In this document: piece by piece, positions 27,555 through 35,898 of the stretch
Position numbering within the stretch: position 1 is the stretch's first letter
How the letters are laid out: each line of letters begins with the position of its first letter
NCBI RefSeq assembly: GCF_001544615.1
Contig: NZ_FCNV02000018.1
Location: 1 to 63,826 of the forward strand
Origin: Caballeronia concitans
GTDB taxonomy: Bacteria > Pseudomonadota > Gammaproteobacteria > Burkholderiales > Burkholderiaceae
DNA length: 63,826 bases
Reading direction: 5' to 3'
Made by a program: the position numbers and the translations under genes
The notes under the pieces: generated by a model
Databases searched by the model: none
The model's input: only the letters and a program-made list of their open reading frames with translations
Told to the model about the DNA's origin: nothing

Positions 27555-27967
27555 ATCTCACCTCAGCGAAGCTAACCCCGGTGCGCTGCCCCGCGCCGCG
27601 CACTCTGGTCGGAATCCGATGAACGAATACCAGGGAAGGTCGAAGCGGCGGCGGTGATCACTGTTTCAATCTGTCCGCGTATGGCTCCGACCTCTGTGCG
27701 CAATGAAATGCGAGAACCGTGCCATGCATGTCGCGAAATCCGGGAAACCCGCATGGCAGTAGGCTGACGCGATGCCAGCATGGCCCGTATCAGACCCGAA
27801 AAGGATTGATTAAGAAATCGGGACAATCACCAATCCTGTGCAGCAGGCCCATCGCCCGTGCGTTCGCGGCGTTTTGCTGCACCGCAGCGTAACGTGTCTT
27901 CGCCTCCAGACTTCGAGATCGACTGCTTATAATGCGCATAGGATTGGGTTATTAATGAGCGGATGGA
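27555..27967. other. Non-coding stretch before the LysR-type gene
   Basis: The 413 bases hold no credible gene. A TATAAT (27928-27933) lies 34 bases before the LysR gene without a clear -35. An inverted repeat AGGATTG (27802-27808) / CAATCCT (27831-27837) and a further AGGATTGG near 27941 could be regulator sites. Nothing else was seen. Confidence 0.5.
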
Positions 27968-28882
27968 ATGAACGCGCCTTTGAACGTGACGTTGCGGCAA
28001 CTGCGCGTCTTTATCGAGGTCTCGCGGCTACGCAGCTTCAGCCGGGCGGGCGAAGAGATCGGTCTGACGCAATCGGCGGTCAGCCGATGCGTGCGCGAGC
28101 TGGAAGGCGAGATCGGGCTGAAGCTGATCGACCGGACGACGCGCGAAGTGCAACTGACGGATGTCGGCGTGGGTCTCGTCGGTACGGTGTCGCGGCTTCT
28201 CGCCGATCTCGACGAAGCGCTGCGCGAAGTGCGCGATCTCGGGCAGCAGCGTCGCGGGCGGGTGATCGTCGCGGCGAGTCCGACGGTCGCGTGCCGGCTG
28301 ATGCCGCGCGTCATCGCTTCGTGCCTGCGGCAGCATCCGCTGATCACGCTCAGCCTGCGCGACGACGTTCAGTCCGACGTGCTGCGCAAGGTGAAATCGG
28401 GCGAAGTGGACTTCGGCGTGGTGATCGGCCCGTTCGCCGCCGACGAAGTGGAATCCCAGCCGGTGATGACCGATTCCTTTTGCCTCGTCGCGCGGCGCGA
28501 CCATCCGCTCGCGAGGGAGCGGGCGGCGCCGTGGGAAGCGCTCGCGGGCGAGCGGCTCGTGATGCTCGACTACGCGTCCGGCAGCCGGCCGATCATCGAT
28601 TCCGTCATGCAGGAGCACGGCGTCGACGCTCACGTCGTGCAGGAACTCGGCCACTCGGCAACGGTATTCGGCCTGGTCGAGGCGGGCGTCGGCGTGAGCG
28701 TGCTGCCGTGGCTCGCGCTGCCGCTGCCCGCCGATTCGTCGCTCGTCGCGCTGCCGCTCGAGCCGCGTGCGGAGCGCACCGTCGAGCTGGTGCGGCGGCG
28801 TGACCGGTCGTTGTCGCCGGCGGCGGAGTCGGTGTGGTCGCTCATCGCGGCCTTGCCGCGGCGTGCGGAAGATCTCGAATGA
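27968..28882 (+). CDS. LysR-family transcriptional regulator
   Basis: The 304-residue protein has the LysR N-terminal helix-turn-helix (residues 8-67, with LRQLRVFIEVSRLRSFSRAGEEIGLTQ split as usual, and SAVSRCVRELEGEIG) and a periplasmic-binding-like effector domain from about residue 95. The next gene, a PLP aminotransferase 65 bases downstream on the same strand, is probably co-transcribed and may be the regulated function. The effector is unknown. Confidence 0.9.
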   Translation: MNAPLNVTLRQLRVFIEVSRLRSFSRAGEEIGLTQSAVSRCVRELEGEIGLKLIDRTTREVQLTDVGVGLVGTVSRLLADLDEALREVRDLGQQRRGRVIVAASPTVACRLMPRVIASCLRQHPLITLSLRDDVQSDVLRKVKSGEVDFGVVIGPFAADEVESQPVMTDSFCLVARRDHPLARERAAPWEALAGERLVMLDYASGSRPIIDSVMQEHGVDAHVVQELGHSATVFGLVEAGVGVSVLPWLALPLPADSSLVALPLEPRAERTVELVRRRDRSLSPAAESVWSLIAALPRRAEDLE

Positions 28883-28947
28883 GCGGCGGCGCGTCTCGAA
28901 AAGAATGCAGCCGCGTTAGACTTTCCAATTTTTCACGGAGCGGGGCG

Positions 28948-30192
28948 ATGAGTGAATCCGAAGGCGCGGTAATCGCTGAACTGAGCGGCATGACGGGCGC
29001 GCAGGCCCACGCGAGCGGCCCGCACGGCGCGCCGAATGCGCGCGACGCGGTGCGCGCGCTGCGGCCTTCGCAGATCCGCGAAGTCGCCAACGCGGGCTTC
29101 GGCGTGCCGGACGTGCTGCCGTTCTGGTTCGGCGAGTCGGATCGCGTGACGCCGCCGTTCATCCGCGATGCCGCGAGCCGCGCGCTCGCCGATGGCGCAA
29201 CGTTCTACACCCACAATCTCGGCATCGCGCCGCTGCGCGAGGCGCTCGGGCGCTACGTCAGCGGGCTGCACGGCGCGACGCCTGCGGAGAACATCGCGGT
29301 CACGAGCGCCGGCGTCAATGCGCTGATGCTGGCGGCGCAGCTGGTCGTCGGTGCGGGCGATCGCGTCGTCGCGGTGACGCCGCTCTGGCCGAATCTCGTC
29401 GAGATTCCGAAGATTCTCGGCGCGACGGTCGAAACCGTCTCGCTGAGCTACGGCCCGCGCGGCTGGACGCTGGACATCGAGCAACTGCTTGCTGCGCTCA
29501 CGCCGTCCACGCGCATGCTGATGATCAACTCGCCGAACAACCCGACCGGCTGGACGATGACGCGCGAAGAGCAGCGCATCGTGCTCGATCATTGCCGGCG
29601 GCACGGCATCTGGATCGTCGCGGACGAAGTCTACGAGCGCCTCTATTACGGTGCAGGCGCGACGGTCGCGCCGTCGTTCCTCGATCTCGCCGCGCGCGAC
29701 GAACGCGTGATCGCCGTCAATTCGTTCTCGAAAGCATGGCTGATGACCGGCTGGCGACTCGGCTGGATCGTCGCCCCGGCCGCGCTGATGGACGATCTGG
29801 GCAAGCTCGTCGAGTACAACACGTCGTGCGCGCCGTCGTTCGTTCAGCAGGCGGGCATCGTCGCGGTCGAAGAAGGCGAGCCGTTCACGCAATCGCTCGT
29901 CGCCGACCTGCGCGCGAGCCGCGATCACCTGGTGAACGCGCTGCAAGGCATCGAGGGTGTCGATGTCCGCGCTCCCGACGGCGCGATGTATCTGTTCTTC
30001 TCGCTGCCGGGCGCGTCGAAAAGTCTCGAACTCTGCAAAGCGCTCGTGCGCGAGGCGGGCGTGGGCCTCGCGCCCGGCAGCGCATTCGGCGCGGAAGGCG
30101 AAGGTTTCGTGCGCTGGTGCTACGCCTGCGACCCGGCGCGGCTCGACAAAGGCGTCGAGCGCCTGCGACGCTTCCTGGCGGCGCGCGTGTGA
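28948..30192 (+). CDS. PLP-dependent aminotransferase (class I/II fold)
   Basis: From the start at 28948 (after CGGAGCGGGG) the product has 414 residues. Fold-type I motifs are present: SPNNPTGW, DEVYERLYY and the PLP lysine in NSFSKAWLMTGWRLGW, with the carboxylate-binding Arg near the C terminus (FVRWCYA). It resembles aspartate or aromatic aminotransferases of the I-alpha/I-gamma group, but the substrate is not clear. The longer frame from 28834 overlaps the LysR gene and is not supported. Confidence 0.87.
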   Translation: MSESEGAVIAELSGMTGAQAHASGPHGAPNARDAVRALRPSQIREVANAGFGVPDVLPFWFGESDRVTPPFIRDAASRALADGATFYTHNLGIAPLREALGRYVSGLHGATPAENIAVTSAGVNALMLAAQLVVGAGDRVVAVTPLWPNLVEIPKILGATVETVSLSYGPRGWTLDIEQLLAALTPSTRMLMINSPNNPTGWTMTREEQRIVLDHCRRHGIWIVADEVYERLYYGAGATVAPSFLDLAARDERVIAVNSFSKAWLMTGWRLGWIVAPAALMDDLGKLVEYNTSCAPSFVQQAGIVAVEEGEPFTQSLVADLRASRDHLVNALQGIEGVDVRAPDGAMYLFFSLPGASKSLELCKALVREAGVGLAPGSAFGAEGEGFVRWCYACDPARLDKGVERLRRFLAARV

Positions 30193-30509
30193 GATGAGTG
30201 AGGGCCGGGGCGGGCGGATCAATCACCTTTACGCCCCGGTTCTTTTTGCGTAATATGGCGCTCAGTCACGCGCTTTCGCCTAGGAAGGCGCCACCTCGTC
30301 CGGCTGGGATGGCCCGGCGTTCGCTCACCGATCGCCCATTGACGCCTCTCCCCGGTGCGTGCTCCCAATCAATATGACCGATTAATCGGGCGAGCGCGTC
30401 TGAAACTCCGCGTCCAGCATCATCGTGCGCACCGCTTAGGTGCCGTTCGAACCCGCTCAGGCTCGATTTGGAATTGGATCATTGACCATACAGGGTTGAC
30501 CCAAGCTGC
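30193..30509. other. Intergenic region before scpB
   Basis: These 317 bases contain a terminator-like hairpin (30205-30247), a perfect 12-base palindrome CCGATTAATCGG (30378-30389), and two TTGACC words 14 bases apart (30482 and 30496) close to scpB. No coding sequence was seen. Confidence 0.5.
30205..30247 (+). terminator. Probable terminator after the aminotransferase gene
   Basis: CCGGGGCG and CGCCCCGG pair across a 19-base loop and are followed by TTCTTTTT, 13 bases after the stop. The long loop lowers certainty. Confidence 0.6.
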
Positions 30510-31415
30510 ATGAATACCCAAGAGGCGAAAATCGTCCTCGAGACTGCTTTGATTTGCGCGCAGGAACCGCTGCGGCTGAGTGAGTTGCGTAAGCTCTTCG
30601 CCGAAGACATCTCGGCGGATACCGTGCGCACGCTGCTCGAAGGGCTCCAGGCCGACTGGTCGGGCCGCGGCGTCGAGCTGGTCGCGCTGGCATCGGGATG
30701 GCGCTTTCAAAGCAAGCCCGCCATGCGGACTTACCTCGATCGGCTGCATCCCGAAAAGCCGCCCAAGTATTCGCGTGCCGTCATGGAAACGTTGGCGATC
30801 ATTGCTTATCGTCAACCGGTGACGCGCGGCGATATCGAGGAAATTCGCGGCGTCACGGTCAATACGCAAGTGGTCAAGCAGCTGGAGGATCGCGGCTGGA
30901 TCGAGGTGATCGGTCATCGTGACGTGCCCGGCCGGCCCGCGCTTTACGCGACGACCAAGCAGTTTCTCGACGATCTCGGCCTGACCGCGCTCGACGAACT
31001 GCCCGCGCTCGACAATCCGTCGGCGCAACTGGAAGCGTCGCTGCTCGCGCAGCATTCGATCGAGTTTGCGGACGGCGCGGCGGCGCAAGCGTCGTCGGCT
31101 GACGGAGCCGAAAACGTGGCAACGGCGCATGAGCCCGCTGCCGCCGTGACGCCCGTGGAAAGCGCGGGACAACAGCCGGAAGCCGAGGCCGGAACGGATC
31201 ATGCGGGCACGGAAAACGAGAGCGTCGCTCCGTTGCTGACCGAGCTTCGCGTGCAGCCGCTGAAGCCGGCGCACGAAGAAACCGAGGCTTTCGACGCAAG
31301 CAACGCGAGCGCGGCGCAAGAGCCGCAAGGCGACGAACACGACACACGCCCGTCGGCCGACGCCGATCTGACCGGCGACGATTCCGACGAGGAACCGAAG
31401 GCGCGCCGCGCCTGA
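30510..31415 (+). CDS. scpB: Segregation and condensation protein B (ScpB)
   Basis: The 301-residue protein has the tandem winged-helix ScpB domain in residues 1-165 (motifs [38 protein letters not shown] split across the domain, and GRPALYATT). With ScpA and SMC it forms the bacterial condensin that organises the chromosome. The last 130 residues are an acidic, Ala/Glu-rich low-complexity tail. No good ribosome site precedes the ATG. scpA is not in the window. rluB follows after 127 bases, the usual neighbour. Confidence 0.93.
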   Translation: MNTQEAKIVLETALICAQEPLRLSELRKLFAEDISADTVRTLLEGLQADWSGRGVELVALASGWRFQSKPAMRTYLDRLHPEKPPKYSRAVMETLAIIAYRQPVTRGDIEEIRGVTVNTQVVKQLEDRGWIEVIGHRDVPGRPALYATTKQFLDDLGLTALDELPALDNPSAQLEASLLAQHSIEFADGAAAQASSADGAENVATAHEPAAAVTPVESAGQQPEAEAGTDHAGTENESVAPLLTELRVQPLKPAHEETEAFDASNASAAQEPQGDEHDTRPSADADLTGDDSDEEPKARRA

Positions 31416-31542
31416 TGCAATTGCATGGCCCCTGATTCAACCGGCTCTCGATAAAAGATCACGTCGAAGACGATCGCCGGACCGATCAGCGGATATTTTT
31501 GACGCGCCCGACCGGGCGCGCAATTCGACATTTGAGGTTGTT

Positions 31543-33510
31543 TTGACACACTCCCACGACAGCGATTCGCCCGAATCCGCGCGCTCCGCGCATACCGCGG
31601 ACGCCCATGAGTCGGCCGATGCCGGCGAACGCACGCGTATCGACGAGAGCGCCGACGGCGATGATCGTCCGCGCCGCGGCCTGCGCCGCGGGCCGCGCAG
31701 CCTGATCGCGCGACGCCGCGCTGTCGCCAAGACGAAGGCGCCCGAAGGCGCGGCCGCCGCGCCCGGCGCGGTCACGGAAGCGCCGCCCGATGGCGTCGTC
31801 GTCGCGCAGGTGCGCATGCCGCGCAAGGACGCGAGCGCCAGGACGCCGCGCAACGCGCAAGGCAAGCGTGACGCCGGCGGCGCGAATCCGGGCGTGAACG
31901 CAGCCGCGAACCCGAACGCGAACCCGGGCGAAAAGCCGGCGGGCAAGCAGGGCGGGCGCAGGAATGCGCGCCGCGACGCGGCCGAACCGGGCGTCGAGGT
32001 ATCGGCGGAAGCGGGTGCATCCGCGCCGCGCGAAGGCGGCCGTCGCAAGGGCGCGCAGCCGAAGCGCGAGAAGAACGAGAAACACGCCAAGCGTGGCGAC
32101 GCCGGTCCGGCAACCGTGGCGAGCGCCGCCGCCGCCGCCGTCGACGACGTGTTCGCCTACGTGACATCGCCCGCATTCGACGCGGACAACGGCTCGACCG
32201 GCGTGCGCGCTCCGATGCTGCGCCGCGGCCGCAACGCGCCCCAGCAAAAGCGCGTGCTCGAACCGGACGACGACGCGCCGAAGCTGCACAAGGTCCTCGC
32301 CGATGCCGGCATGGGCTCGCGGCGCGACATGGAAGAGCTGATCATCGCGGGGCGCGTGTCGGTGAACGGCGAGCCGGCGCATATCGGCCAGCGGATCATG
32401 CCGACGGATCAGGTCCGCATCAACGGCAAGCCGCTCAAGCGCAAGCTGGCGAGCAAGCCGCCGCGCATTCTGCTGTATCACAAGCCCACGGGCGAGATCG
32501 TCAGCCACGCGGACCCGGAAGGGCGTCCGTCGGTGTTCGACAAGCTCCCGTCGATGAAAACGGCGAAATGGCTTGCGGTCGGCCGTCTGGACTTCAACAC
32601 GGAAGGGCTCTTGCTGCTCACCACGTCCGGCGATCTGGCGAACCGCTTCATGCATCCGCGCTACAGCGTCGAGCGCGAGTACGCGGTGCGCGTGGTCGGC
32701 CAGTTGTCCGAGGCGATGAAGCAGAAGCTGCTGAAAGGCATCGAACTCGACGACGGTCCCGCGAACTTCCTGCGTATCCAGGATGGCGGTGGCGAAGGCA
32801 CGAATCACTGGTATCACGTCGCGCTCGCGGAAGGCCGCAATCGCGAAGTGCGCCGCATGTTCGAAGCCGCGGGCTTGATGGTCAGCCGGCTGATCCGCAC
32901 GCGCCACGGTCCGATCGCATTGCCGCGCGGTCTCAAGCGCGGCCGCTGGGAAGAACTCGAAGACAATCAGGTGCGCAGCCTGATGGAAACGGTCGGGCTG
33001 AAGGTGCCGGTCGCCGAGAAGGGCGGGCGCAGTTCGGCGCCGCGTGTCCAGCCGGATCCGATGCAGACCTCGATGGGCTTCATCACGCGTGAGCCGGTGC
33101 TGAGCTCGCATTCGCGCATGGCGCAGACGCCGGCTCGCGGCGGGCGGCGCGGCGCGGCGGGCGGCGGCATGCCGGGCGCGTTCGGCGCAGGCGGCATGGG
33201 CGGACTTGGCGGCTTCGGCGGGAACACCGGCAATGCCGGCGGCCCCGGCCGACGCGGTGGCCGCGAAGCGAACGGCAATCGAATCGGCGGCGAGCCCAAC
33301 GGCAATCGGGCCAACGGCGGCGGTCGCGGGCCTGGTCAGCGCGGCGCGCGTCCGCAAGGCGGACCGCAGGGAGCGAACGGTCCGGCCAAGCGGGCCGGCG
33401 GCAACGGTCCGCGCGGCGGCAATCGTCAGGGCGGCGCGCAGCCGGGCGGAGCGCAAGGCAAGGCCGGCGCAGGCCGCGGCGGTCCGCGCAATCGCTCGCG
33501 CGGACGCTGA
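31543..33510 (+). CDS. rluB: 23S rRNA pseudouridine-2605 synthase RluB with long disordered ends
   Basis: The reading frame starts with TTG after TTGAGG and encodes 655 residues. The enzyme core is central: an S4 RNA-binding domain from about residue 247 ([19 protein letters not shown]) and the catalytic GRLDFNTEG with Asp350. Residues 1-240 are Ala/Arg/Glu-rich and residues 530-655 are Gly/Asn/Arg-rich repeats ([11 protein letters not shown], then NGNR and GGNR units). E. coli RluB is about 290 residues, so more than half of this protein is low-complexity. The tails are probably RNA-binding or disordered; the enzyme assignment is secure. Confidence 0.9.
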   Translation: MTHSHDSDSPESARSAHTADAHESADAGERTRIDESADGDDRPRRGLRRGPRSLIARRRAVAKTKAPEGAAAAPGAVTEAPPDGVVVAQVRMPRKDASARTPRNAQGKRDAGGANPGVNAAANPNANPGEKPAGKQGGRRNARRDAAEPGVEVSAEAGASAPREGGRRKGAQPKREKNEKHAKRGDAGPATVASAAAAAVDDVFAYVTSPAFDADNGSTGVRAPMLRRGRNAPQQKRVLEPDDDAPKLHKVLADAGMGSRRDMEELIIAGRVSVNGEPAHIGQRIMPTDQVRINGKPLKRKLASKPPRILLYHKPTGEIVSHADPEGRPSVFDKLPSMKTAKWLAVGRLDFNTEGLLLLTTSGDLANRFMHPRYSVEREYAVRVVGQLSEAMKQKLLKGIELDDGPANFLRIQDGGGEGTNHWYHVALAEGRNREVRRMFEAAGLMVSRLIRTRHGPIALPRGLKRGRWEELEDNQVRSLMETVGLKVPVAEKGGRSSAPRVQPDPMQTSMGFITREPVLSSHSRMAQTPARGGRRGAAGGGMPGAFGAGGMGGLGGFGGNTGNAGGPGRRGGREANGNRIGGEPNGNRANGGGRGPGQRGARPQGGPQGANGPAKRAGGNGPRGGNRQGGAQPGGAQGKAGAGRGGPRNRSRGR

Positions 33511-33660
33511 CAGGCGCTCGCGTCGCCTGACAGGCGACGGAAGGCATCGGTCGAAGCGAGCGTCTTCGACCGAATGTCGAAACCCGTGGCCGAAGCCATC
33601 GAAACAAGGCAACAAAGCATGCGATCCGGCGCGAAACAGGGCCGAACGCGCGCTTTACGT

Positions 33661-33689
33661 TTGCGTTTATCCCGAAAAATGGCTAAAAT
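33661..33689 (+). promoter_or_regulatory. Promoter of the rimP leader
   Basis: TTGCGT (33661-33666), a 17-base spacer and TAAAAT (33684-33689) form a sigma-70 promoter between rluB and rimP. Transcription would start near 33696 and enter the leader described next. Confidence 0.72.
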
Positions 33690-33694
33690 CACGA

Positions 33695-33773
33695 AGTCGC
33701 TGGGCACATAGTTTTCGCGCTGCCCGGGTGCGACCTCGGTTGAAAATGATGGGCGTTGCGCCCATTTTTTTTT
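33695..33773 (+). ncRNA. Structured rimP leader with attenuator-like terminator
   Basis: The leader can form a first hairpin from GTCGC (33696-33700) with GCGAC (33730-33734) enclosing GGGCA (33702-33706) with TGCCC (33721-33725). An intrinsic terminator follows: a 7-base-pair stem (33749-33755 with 33759-33765, ATGGGCG/CGCCCAT) and nine T (33765-33773). TGCCC can instead pair with GGGCG of the terminator's 5' arm, which would dissolve the terminator. The rimP start lies 102 bases beyond. This looks like a transcription attenuator, or a small RNA of about 78 bases. Confidence 0.72.
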
Positions 33774-33874
33774 GGCTTTTTGGTTCGGCATCTCGGGAGC
33801 AGGGGTGCGCGCCCGGTCAAGGCGCTCGCCCGCAGGTGTTTCGCGGCGCGATGCGCGAACACCTTGGAGTTACT

Positions 33875-34333
33875 GTGCAACTGACGGAATTGATTGAAAC
33901 CACGGTCTCGAGCCTGGGCTACGAGCTTGTCGATCTCGAACGTTCGGGAGGCGGCATGCTGCGCATCTATATCGACCAGCCGGCCGGTATCGCCATCGAA
34001 GACTGCGAGAAAGTCACGCGTCAGCTCCAGTACGTGCTCGAGGTGGAAAACATCGACTATGACCGCCTCGAAGTGTCGTCGCCGGGGCTCGACCGCCCGC
34101 TCAAGAAGCTGGCCGACTTCGAGCGCTTCGCCGGAAGCGAAGTCGTCATCACACTGAAAAAACCGCTGGACGGGCGCAAGTCGTTCCGTGGCATCTTGCA
34201 CGCCCCGCAAGGCGAAACGATCGGATTGGAATTTGAAGGGAAGGACGGCGCCGCGATGCTCGATTTCACGGTCGCGGACCTCGATAAAGCACGTCTCGTC
34301 CCCAAAGTTGACTTTAGGAGCCGCAAACAATGA
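33875..34333 (+). CDS. rimP: Ribosome maturation factor RimP
   Basis: The 152-residue product is needed for 30S subunit maturation. It starts with GTG at 33875, placed 5 bases after TTGGAG, giving the family opening [10 protein letters not shown]; an ATG 8 codons upstream has no ribosome site. Motifs [12 protein letters not shown] and a C-terminal SH3-like domain are present. It opens the rimP-nusA-infB-rbfA-truB operon and overlaps nusA by 4 bases (ATGA). Confidence 0.95.
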   Translation: MQLTELIETTVSSLGYELVDLERSGGGMLRIYIDQPAGIAIEDCEKVTRQLQYVLEVENIDYDRLEVSSPGLDRPLKKLADFERFAGSEVVITLKKPLDGRKSFRGILHAPQGETIGLEFEGKDGAAMLDFTVADLDKARLVPKVDFRSRKQ

Positions 34334-35805
34334 GTCGCGAAGTTTTGATGCTGGCGGATGCGCTGGCGCGCGAAAAGAACGTCAACAAGGACGTGGTGTA
34401 CGCAGCCCTGGAGGCTGCGCTTGCTTCGGCAACGAAGAAGCTGTTCGAGGAAGATGTGGATATCCGTGTCGCGATCGACCGTGAAAGCGGCGAGCACGAG
34501 ACGTTCCGCCGCTGGCGCGTGGTGCCGGACGAGGCCGGCCTGCAGGAGCCGGATCAGGAAATCCTGCTGTTCGAAGCGAAAGAGCAGAAGCCCGACGCGG
34601 AAGTGGACGATTTCATCGAGGAACCCATTCCGTCGATCGAGTTCGGCCGGATCGGCGCGCAGGCCGCCAAGCAGGTGATCCTGCAGAAGGTGCGCGACGC
34701 CGAGCGCGAGCAGATCCTGAACGACTTCCTCGAGCGCGGCGAAAAGATCATGACCGGCTCGGTCAAGCGCCTGGACAAGGGCAATTTCATCGTCGAATCC
34801 GGTCGCGTGGAAGCGCTCTTGCGCCGCGACCAGCTGATTCCGAAGGAAAACCTGCGCGTGGGCGACCGCGTGCGCGCGTACATCGCGAAGGTCGACCGCA
34901 CGGCACGTGGCCCGCAGATCGAACTGTCGCGCACCGCGCCCGAATTTCTGATGAAGCTGTTCGAGCTGGAAGTGCCGGAAATCGAACAAGGCCTGCTGGA
35001 AATCAAGGCGGCCGCGCGCGATCCCGGCGTGCGTGCGAAAATCGGGGTGATCGCCTACGACAAGCGGATCGACCCGATCGGCACGTGCGTCGGCATCCGC
35101 GGTTCGCGCGTTCAGGCGGTGAGAAACGAGCTCGGTGGCGAGAACGTCGACATCGTGCTATGGTCGGAAGACCCCGCGCAGTTCGTGATCGGCGCCCTCG
35201 CGCCGGCAGCCGTCCAGTCGATCGTCGTCGATGAAGAAAAGCATTCGATGGACGTCGTCGTTGACGAAAGCGAACTCGCGGTCGCCATCGGCCGCAGCGG
35301 CCAGAACGTTCGACTCGCCAGCGAACTCACCGGCTGGCAGATCAACATCATGACGCCGGACGAATCGGCGCTGAAGCAGAACGAAGAGCGTGGCAAGTTG
35401 CGCGACCTGTTCATGGCGCGTCTGGATGTGGACGAGGAAGTCGCCGACATCCTGATCGACGAAGGCTTCACGAGCCTCGAAGAAATCGCCTACGTGCCGC
35501 TCAACGAGATGCTCGAAATCGAAGCATTCGACGAAGACACCGTGCACGAGCTGCGCAATCGCTCGCGCGACGCGCTGCTGACGATGGCCATCGCCAACGA
35601 AGAGAAGGTCGAAGGCGTGGCGCTCGATCTCAAGAGCCTGGAAGGCATGGACAACGAGCTTCTCGCGAAGCTCGCCGAGCACCAGGTTCAAACCCGCGAC
35701 GACCTCGCGGAGCTGGCAGTAGATGAACTGGTCGAAATGACCGGTATGGAAGAGGATGCCGCTAAGGCGTTGATCATGAAAGCACGTGAACACTGGTTCC
35801 AGTGA
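34330..35805 (+). CDS. nusA: Transcription termination/antitermination factor NusA
   Basis: The 491-residue protein has the RNA polymerase-binding N domain (1-125), an S1 domain (about 135-200), KH1 and KH2 domains (about 200-345, with [21 protein letters not shown] split across KH1), and two C-terminal acidic repeats (355-491). The two repeats are typical of Proteobacteria. It controls pausing, Rho and intrinsic termination, which may feed back on the leader upstream of rimP. Confidence 0.97.
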   Translation: MSREVLMLADALAREKNVNKDVVYAALEAALASATKKLFEEDVDIRVAIDRESGEHETFRRWRVVPDEAGLQEPDQEILLFEAKEQKPDAEVDDFIEEPIPSIEFGRIGAQAAKQVILQKVRDAEREQILNDFLERGEKIMTGSVKRLDKGNFIVESGRVEALLRRDQLIPKENLRVGDRVRAYIAKVDRTARGPQIELSRTAPEFLMKLFELEVPEIEQGLLEIKAAARDPGVRAKIGVIAYDKRIDPIGTCVGIRGSRVQAVRNELGGENVDIVLWSEDPAQFVIGALAPAAVQSIVVDEEKHSMDVVVDESELAVAIGRSGQNVRLASELTGWQINIMTPDESALKQNEERGKLRDLFMARLDVDEEVADILIDEGFTSLEEIAYVPLNEMLEIEAFDEDTVHELRNRSRDALLTMAIANEEKVEGVALDLKSLEGMDNELLAKLAEHQVQTRDDLAELAVDELVEMTGMEEDAAKALIMKAREHWFQ

Positions 35806-35898
35806 GAAATGACCATGGCGCACTGAAATTTGGCGGCCAGTCTGGCCGCATGACCCCGATCTAACCGCAAGGATTGGTCCTTGCATCAAGAGGAATGA

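Noticed and set aside
27572-27826. 84-residue minus-strand frame in the gap before the LysR gene
   Set aside because: No ribosome site, no motif and atypical composition.
33206-33874. N-terminal extension of rimP in the same open frame
   Set aside because: It would run through the end of rluB, a promoter and a terminator; GTG at 33875 has the ribosome site and the family N terminus.
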